Assembly: GCA_009733775.1 (NCBI GenBank)
Contig: WOGZ01000547.1
Location: forward strand, 1-15,817
Direction: 5' to 3'
Source of the DNA: Alectoria sarmentosa
Taxonomy: Eukaryota > Ascomycota > Lecanoromycetes > Lecanorales > Parmeliaceae
Length of the DNA stretch: 15,817 bases
Below, in pieces: positions 6,841 through 15,817 of this stretch. The notes under the pieces were generated by a model. That model searched no databases and was not told the origin of the DNA. It saw only the letters and a program-made list of their open reading frames with translations. How positions within the stretch are numbered: position 1 is the stretch's first letter; every line of letters starts with the position of its first letter. Position numbers and translations under genes: made by a program.

Positions 6841-8520
6841 TCACAGCATCATCTCCAGTGGGTTTTCCACAACCTTCTTGAACTCCCTGATCCACTCTCC
6901 TCCAACAGCGCCATCTACGACCTTGTGGTCAAAGCTGCCGGTCACCACGATCTGGTCGTCCCATTCTACTCCTCCATCTTCCGAAGCTGACGGTATCGCA
7001 ACCTTCTTCGTAGTACCCACCGCCAAGATGCCGGCTTGTGGGGGATTGATGACAGCCGTAAATCGCTCTACCGCTGCATTCATGCCCATATTGCTGATCG
7101 TAAATGTTCCACCTTGGTATTCTTCTGGCTTTAGCTTTCCATCTCTTGCGCGCTTGCCCAGGTCCTTGACCTGCGCAGAGATGCTCTCCAAGCCTAGGCT
7201 GTCCACGCCCCTGACAATGGGCGTCATGAGGCCAATAGGTGTAGCGACGGCAACGCTGACGTCGACAGTATTATGCTGGCGTATGACGACCTGACCACCG
7301 ATCTCACGCCAACTTGAGTTCACAGCGGGAATCTTCTTGCAGGCAACGGCGGAGGCTTTGATGAGAAAGTCGTTGACAGAAAGTTTGTATTTGCCGTCTG
7401 CCGAGGCATTGAGGGCTTGTCGGAGCTTGAGAAGCTTAGAGACGGAGAGAGTTCCGGAGACGAAATAATGTGGGTTTTGATTTACAGACTGGGTGAGGCG
7501 GTTGGCAATGGTCTTTCGCATCGAACTTGCAGGAATGTCCTCATATGTTGGGGCTCCCGCGGTGGCCGCTGCGGGTACTGCGCTTGACTCGGGCTTGAAT
7601 TTCTCAATGTCTTGTTTCGTAATCCTGCCACCTGGACCGGTGCCCTTGATTTGTTTGATTGGTACACCGCGCTCGAGGGCAAGAGCTTTGGCAGAGGGAC
7701 TGGCTTTAGGCTCGCGGTCCAGGCTCGTTTCCAGTCTTCCGCCAGAGGCTTCCGATTCTTGTGGTTCTGGCGGGGGTGTTGACTTTGACTCGTCTTTGCC
7801 AAGGGTGTCGGGCGACGTCTTTGATCCTGAGTCTGGGGGTTCGGAGGATTCTGCTGCCTCTTCCTTTGGCGCATCCTTCGGTGGTGCTTTTTCACCTCCT
7901 GCATCATCCAGACTAAATGATTCAAAGGCCGAGACGTCTCCGCCCTCTTCTATCATCACAGCAATTGGCTACACAAATGTCAGCGCAGGTCAACTGGAGG
8001 GTTGTTACACTAACATTCCCAACCGCAATATCCTTCTCTCCCGACTCCTTTAAGATTTTGGCTAATACGCCGTCTTCTTGGAATTCGAAATCCATTTGCG
8101 CCTTGTCTGTCTCGATCTCTACCAGCACATCTCCCGGCGCAATTGCATCTCCGGCTTTTTTCTGCCACGTCCCGATGTTTCCCGCTGTCATCGTAGGTGA
8201 TAACGCTGGCATGCTAACAACTGTATGAGGAGGAAATGCTGCAGCCAAATGTTCAGCTAGTTGTACATAGTAATGGCCTGGGTTTTGGAGCTTACATTTC
8301 GAGGCATAGAAACGAGGGACGGCGTAGAAGGCTGGTAGGTATCTAGCAAAACGATTGTGTAAGTCAAATGTGATCTAAGCCAAGCCCATTATGCACTCTG
8401 TAGATCAGATATGGTGATAGCTCACCTTGATGCATTCTGTGACCGTGAAGTTCCAACCGAAGCAGACGGAATTCGAATGTATGTTCGCTTTACGGCGTGG
8501 AGCAAAACGGAGACAGCCAT
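6841..8520 (-). CDS. LAT1: Pyruvate dehydrogenase E2, dihydrolipoamide acetyltransferase (mitochondrial)
   Basis: Four exons on the minus strand: 8520-8426, 8342-8296, 8238-8015, 7968-6841, giving 497 residues, close to the usual fungal length. It transfers acetyl groups from pyruvate to CoA within the mitochondrial pyruvate dehydrogenase complex. The first 47 residues are basic, Ser-rich and free of acidic residues, a mitochondrial presequence. The single lipoyl domain (about 50-125) carries the lipoyl-lysine K93 in EIETDKAQMDF. A Pro/Glu/Ser-rich linker follows, then the peripheral subunit-binding domain (about 211-246, with GVPIKQIKGTGPGGRITKQD) and the catalytic domain (about 264-497). 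The active-site HxxxDG is present as DHKVVDG (H470, D474). Introns are 83, 57 and 46 nt with GT-AG ends. One lipoyl domain and the ALSPTMTAGNIG motif favour pyruvate over oxoglutarate or branched-chain E2. No defect is seen. Confidence 0.95.
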
Positions 8521-8934
8521 TGCAAGCCAAAGGATAAAATTGGCTCAAGACGAGATGAGAGGCTGCGATCAAGCATACAAAACTGACCCAGACATCATGC
8601 AAAAAAGAACAATGCTGACAGGATTGCTGTCGGGTATGTTGAGGGTTCAGACTTTTGTCGGTGATTATCCTAGAGCATGTTGGGCGGCCTTGGCACTGGC
8701 TACGGCCAATATTTTCGCCGAATGACCGACGGCCGTGACCAATCAGCGACTGGACAGCTCTTTTCTTGAATTGTACAGACTCGCCAGGTATCCCCGATGC
8801 AACAGCTTATTGTCATGGACCTTTGCTCTTCCCGCTACAACCCTCGTACGTAATCATCCGAAGCTCAATGAAGAACTGGAAGGTCTCCAGGAGAGCAAGA
8901 GGTATCGTGGCTGCCTGGGGCTCAGCTCTCTCTT
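8521..8934. promoter_or_regulatory. Divergent LAT1/SEC7 promoter with CCAAT boxes
   Basis: This 414-bp interval lies between the LAT1 and SEC7 start codons. CCAAT occurs on the plus strand at 8706-8710 and 8739-8743 (the latter as CCAATCAG, a good HAP/CBC-type core) and on the minus strand at 8543-8539, just upstream of the LAT1 ATG. HAP-complex control is typical of fungal respiratory genes. Several out-of-frame ATGs (for example 8868) precede the SEC7 start, so a 5' UTR intron or upstream ORFs are possible. Confidence 0.4.
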
Positions 8935-11900
8935 ATGGCGGACAGCGAGCAAGTCAAACCCCCAGCTAAAGCCAACAATGGCCAGGAGCACAACGAAGCT
9001 GGCTCCGAAAGCCCTGGAGGCCAATATCAAAGTTTGGCGGGCGATAAGGAAGAGCTGCAGCATGGGCAAGATTGGAAGGAGATAAAGGTGGCCGAGACAT
9101 CAGAGGAAGAAAGGCATGATACCAATGGCTTGAGTGAACCTCCTGAAGATGAAGAGGATAAACCAGACGCTGCCAAGGCGATTTCGGAGCAGAATCAAGA
9201 GCCTTCGTCTCCGTCGGCCCCTCCACTGCCTGAAAAAGACGAACGGGATCAACCTCCGCCTCAAGATCGAGATGAGGAGCAACCTACGATGGCTTCAAAA
9301 AGCATAGGCTCACATCCGTCCACTACAACCACAAATGGTGCAACATTCCATCAGCGGTCTGATAGTCAGTCTACGCAAGTTACCACTGGTACAACTGCTA
9401 CTCGGAGATCCTCGGCGCCTTTGAGCTCCATCGTGTTCGTTGTCTCAGCTTTGGATCAGATTGCAGCATCAAAAGAAGCTCGAAGGAAGAAAATGCTCGG
9501 AGATGCTGCGCAAAAGGCGTTGGATGCGATCAAACGATTGGATGGCTCGCCGCCTCCCGAGGTCATCTTCGAACCTCTACGTTTAGCAACGGAGACAGCT
9601 AGTATACCCTTGACTACCACCGCGCTCGACTGCATAGGAAAACTCATCAGTTACTCATACTTTTCCGTACCCGCCGAAGTTCAAGATCCTGAGGCTCCAC
9701 CTGGCTCCCACCAGCAACTCCCCTTAATCGACCGAGCGATCGAAACGATCTGCGACTGCTTTCAGAATGAAGCGACGCCTTATGAGATACAGCTACAAAT
9801 CGTGAAGTCTTTGCTGGCAGCGGTTTTGAACGACAAACTCATCGTTCATGGGTCGGGTCTCTTAAAGGCTGTCCGCCAGGTCTACAACATTTTCCTTCTC
9901 TCAAAGTCGAATACAAATCAGCAAGTGGCACAAGGAACATTGACTCAAATGGTGGGCACTGTCTTTGAACGGGTCGTGACGAGACTGTCAATGAAAGAGG
10001 CTCGGTTGAATTTGGCAAAGATTGGCTCAGAGAAGGGCACTGTAAATGGCAGCACAGTCGAAATCAATGGCAACAGCTCCGTTTTGGAATCAGGAGAGGG
10101 AGACGGTAATTTTGAGCCGGAAGGATCCTCCGAAGCCAACTCAACATTGAACTTGGATCAGCCGGTCCCAAAGGAGCCTGGAGAACGATTGACTCTGCAG
10201 AGCTTAGAAAATGCCAAAAGCTTCGACGATAGAAGGATCGGCGACAATGCGCCCACGATGGTTACTCCGGCAAAATCAGTCCAAAAGCGAGCTATCTCAG
10301 GACAGGCTTCTGCAAATGGCGACGAAGAGCACGGGAGATCTGGGACTCCAGATGAAGATGAAGAGGACGAAATATTTGTGAAAGACGCTTTCCTAGTGTT
10401 CAGGTCCATGTGCAGATTGAGCCATAAGGAGTTGCCCCCAGATCAGCAGCAAGACTTACACTCTACAAACATGCGCTCAAAGATGATTTCACTTGCCATA
10501 ATTCGTACGACTCTGAACAACAATATGTCCGTTTTCACCTCACCGCTGTGTACCATACGAGGCACCAACAATGAGCCAACCAGCTTCGGGCAAGCCATTA
10601 ATCAGTACCTCCGCCTTAGTGTGAGCAGGAATGGAGCAAGCTCCGTCAGAAGAGTGTTCGAGATAAGTGCAGAGATTTTCTGGCTGATGCTAAAAGACAT
10701 GAGAGTCGGTCTCAAGGTTGGTTCTCTTCAAAATGTCTAGATAAATTGCCATTGACGTGAATCAGAGGGAAATCGAATTATTCCTGAAAGAGATCTACTT
10801 GGCTATACTCGAGCGCAAGAATGCCCCAAGCTTTCAGAAGCTATATGTCATGAAGATCCTTAAAAGGTTATCGACAGATCCGAAAGCCTTGGTTGAGATC
10901 TACCTCAATTATGATTGTGAATCTGCAGCACTAGATAATATGTTCCAGCGATCCATCGAACACTTGTCCAGGTTATCAGGCATGTCCATCCCACCAGCCA
11001 TCGTATCACTCCAGCAGCAGCAACAATACCAAGATCAGTACACCAAGGAAAGCGATGCTGATCTTGACTGGCACGACCATGGCAAACTTCCACCCTCTTT
11101 AACGACCGCCAGTCTCAATGCTCCGTGGAACCATGAGTGGGATCTACCGGTAGACTTTCTACTGAAGCAGCAAGCCTTGGATTGTCTGGTCCGGACACTT
11201 CGATCACTTGTCAACTGGTCTCAGGATAGCCTTGCCGCGGGTGCTGCAAAACTGCATGACATGGAGTTGCAGGATCCCAGGGATCGTTTTAGAGAATCTC
11301 TAGAGCGCCTTCCCGTCGCCGGCTCTCCAAGGATGTCGACAGCAGACACGCCTATTGGTCCTCCAACGCCACTCGTGGAGGATGATCCTATGCAGCTGGA
11401 GAAAGCCAAGCATCGAAAGACTGCACTCAACAATGCCATCCGTCAATTCAACTTCAAGCCAAAGCGTGGAGTCAAACAATTAATCAATGACGGATTCATA
11501 AGGAGCGACTCCCCTGAAGATATCGCAGCCTTCATCCTACAAACAGAGGATCTGGATAAAGCAATGATCGGCGAGTACCTCGGCGAAGGTGAACCACAGA
11601 ACATAGCCATCATGCATGCCTTTGTAGATTCAATGGACTTTACGAGAAGAAGGTTTGTTGATGCATTGCGGCAATTCTTACAGAGCTTTCGTCTTCCTGG
11701 CGAAGCGCAAAAAATCGACCGCTTCATGTTGAAATTTGCAGAGCGGTACATAACAGGCAATCCCAACGCTTTCGCTAATGCCGATACAGCTTACGTCTTG
11801 GCATACTCGGTTATCATGCTGAATACCGACCAGCATAGTGTCAAAATGAAGGGTGTAAGGATGACCGTGAATGACTTTATCAAGAACAACAGAGGTATCA

Positions 11901-14900
11901 ACGATAGTGCCAACTTACCGGACGAGTACCTCATTGGCATCTACAACGAGATCGCGGAGCATGAGATTGTCCTAAACACGGAGCGCGAGACGGCCGCAGC
12001 TCTTGGCATGATGCCTCAACCTGCTGCTGGTGGCATTGCATCGAGGGTTGGTCAGGCCTTTCTCCAAGCCGGCCGTGATCTGCAAAGGGATGCATACGCT
12101 CAAGCATCGGAGGAGATGTCCAAAAAAGCAGAACAACGACTCCGTAATATGATCAAATCACAACGGCGAACGACTGCAAAGAACGGGTTGCCGAAGTTCA
12201 TACCAGCTACCTCATTCAAGCATGTTGGACCGATGTTCGACGTTACCTGGATGTCATTCTTTTCTGGACTTTCTGGGCAGATGCAGACCACTCAGAACAT
12301 CGAGGTCATTAAACTCTGCATGGAAGGTATAAAAATGGCTATTCAAATCGCCTGCTTTTTTGATCTTGACACCCCACGGACTGCTTTTGTGACTGCGCTG
12401 GCAAGCTTCACCAATCTTAGCAATTTAAGCGAGATGATGGCAAAGAATCTCGAAGCACTAAGGTTGCTCATCGAAGTCGCTCAATCAGAGGGAAATATGC
12501 TCAAAGGATCATGGCGAGACGTCTTGACCTGCGTGAGCCAGCTGGATCGATTCCAGCTAATCTCTGGAGGGGTCGACGAAGGCGTCGTCCCCGACGTCAA
12601 CAGAGCTCGCATTCAGAGAGCACCCGCAAATGCGCCTCGACGACAGCTTAATCGACCACGGCCAGCTGTAAATGCGAACAATTCCAGCTACCACATCGGA
12701 ATAGCTCAAGAGAGTCGATCATCAGATATGATCAGAAAGGTGGATCAAATCTTCACGAGTACCGCTCAACTGTCTGGAGATGCTATTGTTCATTTTGTTC
12801 GCGCATTAAGCGAAGTCAGCTGGCAGGAAATCCAATCTTCAGGCCAAAGTGATTCGCCGCGGACTTATAGCCTCCAAAAGCTCGTCGAGATAAGCTACTA
12901 CAATATGACTCGTGTCAGATTCGAATGGTCTAACATTTGGCAAATACTCGGCGACCACTTCAATGAGGTTGGCTGTCATTCGAACACCCACGTTGTGTTC
13001 TTCGCATTGGACTCACTGCGACAATTGTCGATGAGGTTCATGGAGATCGAAGAACTGCCAGGGTTCAAATTTCAGAAGGACTTCCTCAAGCCTTTTGAGC
13101 ATGTGATGGCGAACAGCTCTGCAGTGACGGTCAAGGATATGGTTCTTCGATGCTTGATACAGATGATCCAAGCGAGAGGACAGAACATCCGATCTGGATG
13201 GAAGACAATGTTTGGGGTCTTCACCGTCGCAGCTAGAGAACCATATGGTATGACCACAAGTGCGACTATATTCATCTTACCGTTGCTAATGTGAGGCACA
13301 GAGACAATTGTGAATCTCGCCTACGACCACGTTACCCAGGTTTACAACACTCGCTTCGGAGTTGTCATTTCGCAAGGCGCTTTTGCCGATCTTGTCGTAT
13401 GCTTAACAGAGTTTTCCAAGAACCTCAAGTTCCAAAAGAAATCCCTAGCTGCTATCGAGACCCTGAAGTCCACTGTGCCAAGAATGCTCAGGACTCCGGA
13501 ATGTCCCCTTTCGCATCGAATAAAGCCTGTCACCAACGGAGTCAGCGAAGAAAGAGACGCTCTTCCTAAAACATTCAGCAGGCAGACTCAAGAGGAACAA
13601 TTCTGGTTCCCTGTCTTGTTTGCGTTCCACGATATCCTTATGACTGGCGAAGATCTGGAGGTTCGGTCAATGTAAGTCTTGTAAGCCCCATGTCATTACC
13701 TACGCTAACACCCAAGGTAGGGCTTCAAATTATCTCTTCGATATTCTCAAAGAGTACGGCGGTGACTTTCCTCCAGATTTTTGGGATATACTTTGGCGAC
13801 AACTACTCTATCCCATCTTCATGGTCCTGAAATCTAAATCCGAGATGAAGAACGTCTTGAACCACGAAGATCTGTCCGTGTGGCTTTCGACCACCATGAT
13901 CCAAGCGTTGCGCAACATGATTACCCTCTTCACCCATTACTTTGAGTCTCTGGAATACATGTTGGACCGCTTCCTGGACCTCTTGGCCTTATGTATATGC
14001 CAGGAAAACGATACCATTGCGCGCATTGGAAGCAATTGCCTGCAGCAGCTGATATTGCAAAACGTGACGAGATTTCAACCTGAGCACTGGGGCAAGATAG
14101 TGGGTAGTTTTGTCGAGCTATTCGAGCGCACAACGGCACATCAACTATTTTCCGCGGCCACGATCTCCTCGAATTCTGCTAGTATCGCCGAGGACGAGGG
14201 CGGGCGAAGGTCGTCTATGGCAGAAGTCTCATCTATCAAAGACTTACCTCTGACTACCTCGCCAACCATTTCGACCGTTGCCCGTGCTGGGCCCGACGCT
14301 ACGAAGCTGGACAAAGCTCCCCATGCCTCCAGTGAAACTGACGAGACTACTTTGGTTGAGCATTCCATGCGTTCAAGAGCAGGCTCAACGCGTACCGATA
14401 CTTCACCACCCCATACCCCTTCTACAGCGAATGCCGAGCTCGAAGACTACCGACCGCAATCTGGTCTCCAACAACAGCCTGTTGTCGTCGAAGCAGCACG
14501 TCGCAAGTTTTTTAACAAGATCATCACGAGATGTGTCTTACAATTGCTTATGATTGAAACTGTCAACGAGCTCTTTTCTAATGACGCAGTATACTCTCAG
14601 ATACCAAGCTCAGAACTACTGCGGCTGATGGGATTGCTGAAAAGCAGCTACATCTTTGCGAAGAAATTCAATAACAACAAAGACCTGCGAATGAGGTTGT
14701 GGAGGGAAGGTTTTATGAAGCAACCTCCTAATCTGCTCAAGCAGGAAAGCGGGAGTGCTGCCTGCTATGTCAATATCTTGTTCCGAATGTACCACGATGA
14801 AGGTGAAGAGCGCAGAAGAAGCCGCGCGGAGACAGAGGCTGCACTGATACCGTACGTAATCTTCTGCCGGCTGCGTCAATACATACTGATTTTTTTTTCA

Positions 14901-15249
14901 CAGTCTCTGCGCTGACATCATTCGTTCCTTTGTTCTTCTCGACGAAACCCAACCCCGCAATATCGAAGCATGGCGCCCTGTCGTGGTAGACGTCATGGAA
15001 GGCTATACCAACTTTGCCCGCGAAGACTTTGAAAGGCATGTCGAGACGTTCTATTCCCTCGGCGTGGAATTGCTCAACCGAGAGCCCGGATCGGAAATAC
15101 GGATGGCGTTGCAGGCGCTTTTGCGGCGCATAGGGGAGACCAGGATGGGCATGCAACCTAGGGAGCCGACGCCGGTGCAGACCCCGACGAGTCCGCGGAG
15201 CACCAGTGGTGCGTATTTCGAAAGGAGAAGAGGGAGTCGAGGGCGGTAA
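8935..15249 (+). CDS. SEC7: Sec7-family Arf guanine-nucleotide exchange factor (large, BIG/Sec7 type)
   Basis: Five exons: 8935-10716, 10766-13247, 13302-13671, 13721-14851, 14904-15249, giving about 2036 residues, typical for Sec7/BIG proteins. It activates Arf GTPases at the trans-Golgi. An in-frame TGA at 8869 precedes the chosen ATG. Domains: an acidic, Pro/Ser-rich disordered N-terminus (1-160), DCB (about 165-352), HUS (about 480-780, with the HUS-box NYDC at 642-645), Sec7 domain (about 808-997), then HDS helical repeats to near the C-terminus. The catalytic glutamate of the glutamic finger is E868 in IGEYLGE, and the conserved FRLPGEAQKIDR and MLNTDQHS motifs are intact. A short glutamine run (about 677-681) and a Ser/Thr-rich insert in exon 4 are visible. 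Introns are 49-54 nt; the first has a less usual GTTGGT donor. All joins keep frame. Confidence 0.95.
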
Positions 15250-15817
15250 GCGGGAACTTCGGGACCATGAAAAGGTTAATCTTCAGGAGTAATGTGGACG
15301 TCCGTCAGTCCTGTGTATCGCGCTTCAGCGTCTTCTTTAAGCGAGACGTGGATATGGATGTCCTGTATGCCGGCTCTTCTGCATGGCTGGCTGGAAAAGA
15401 AGAGATACTATCATTGCTTGTAATGAAAATTAGAAGATCATTATTGCTTGTAATGAAATATAGAAGAAGGAAAGGCGCTTATAGACTCGTGTACGATGCA
15501 CGATGCAAGTCTTCTCTCCCGGTGTCAAAGCAAGCTTTCTGCACATCTTCTACCTGGTATCCCCTTTCCTGCCAATTATACGTAGTATCCGGGGACGGCG
15601 GAGTAAGCCCACCCTCCGAAACCCCAACACAGAGCCTCAGCCCACTTTAATGAAAATTCATGAAACCACCTTGAGAAATTCGCGACTGTTCTCAGAAGTG
15701 TCTGTACTTCGTTAACACAACATAATAGCAATGAGTGTCAGTAAGCTACAATAAGGTGATTGTGTCAAAATTTGGCCCCCAAGTCATCCCAGTCACCTCG
15801 TGTTCTGAAACACCTAA
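15250..15817. other. 3' flank of SEC7; no gene seen
   Basis: Holds the SEC7 3' region and a short tandem repeat at 15413-15466. A plus-strand frame of 127 codons (15267-15650) has no recognisable domain and includes the repeat, so it is not called. The far right end becomes more AT-rich, with no identifiable element. Confidence 0.5.
15413..15466 (+). repeat. Short tandem repeat, 30-bp period
   Basis: The 24-nt segment beginning attgcttgtaatgaaa occurs at 15413-15436 and again at 15443-15466, with two mismatches near its end. It is in the SEC7 3' flank and has no evident function. Confidence 0.75.

Noticed and set aside
7493..8053. Plus-strand 186-codon ORF opposite LAT1
   Set aside because: Antisense shadow of the linker and subunit-binding regions of the E2 gene, and it crosses the intron.
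15267..15650. Plus-strand 127-codon ORF downstream of SEC7
   Set aside because: It contains the 30-bp-period tandem repeat, has no recognisable domain and non-gene-like codon use; more likely a 3' flank.
1..15817. A CRISPR array, bacterial operon or phage element
   Set aside because: No regularly spaced short repeats of the right form exist; introns, fungal housekeeping genes and a mitochondrial presequence show this is eukaryotic nuclear DNA.

Overview
This window is nuclear DNA of a filamentous ascomycete (Pezizomycotina). The evidence is: short GT-AG introns of about 49-138 nt, a fungal-type pyruvate dehydrogenase E2 and Sec7, CCAAT-box promoters, and an AT-rich, gene-poor block that looks like repeat-induced point mutation (RIP). 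I cannot name the genus from the sequence alone.

Layout. (1) Bases 1-1700 are AT-rich and gene-free, with a large GC-rich inverted repeat at 121-250 and degenerate dispersed repeats. (2) Bases 1887-2153 hold a 74-bp tandem repeat between two copies of a shorter repeat. (3) At 2586-3068 (minus) is a small cysteine-rich secreted protein with a signal peptide and a Kex2-like site. (4) Bases 3183-3848 show no convincing gene. (5) Two small hypothetical ORFs lie head to head at 3849-4040 (minus) and 4094-4318 (plus); the second could be a two-span membrane protein. (6) At 4319-5283 (minus) is a D-3-phosphoglycerate-dehydrogenase-like 2-hydroxyacid dehydrogenase. An in-frame stop and a frameshift flank its catalytic-Arg motif, and both lie inside an 83-nt segment that itself looks like a spliceable intron. 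(7) Divergent from it, at 5598-6560 (plus), is a four-exon RraA/HMG-aldolase family gene. (8) Convergent with that, after a 280-bp 3' flank with no visible feature, is the four-exon mitochondrial pyruvate dehydrogenase E2 (LAT1) at 6841-8520 (minus). (9) Divergent from LAT1, at 8935-15249 (plus), is the five-exon SEC7 Arf-GEF gene encoding about 2036 residues. (10) The last 570 bp are non-coding with a small 30-bp-period repeat.

How the genes relate. LAT1 and SEC7 are core housekeeping genes sharing a 414-bp divergent promoter with CCAAT motifs. The dehydrogenase and the RraA-like gene share a 315-bp divergent promoter with two CreA-type motifs. Both act on small oxo/hydroxy acids in their known relatives, so co-regulation is plausible but not shown. 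The repeat-rich left edge next to a small secreted protein resembles the repeat-associated compartments seen in many fungal genomes. I found no CRISPR array, bacterial mobile element, rRNA or tRNA. I saw no clear new multi-gene system; the strongest oddity is the disrupted or intron-like segment in the dehydrogenase.
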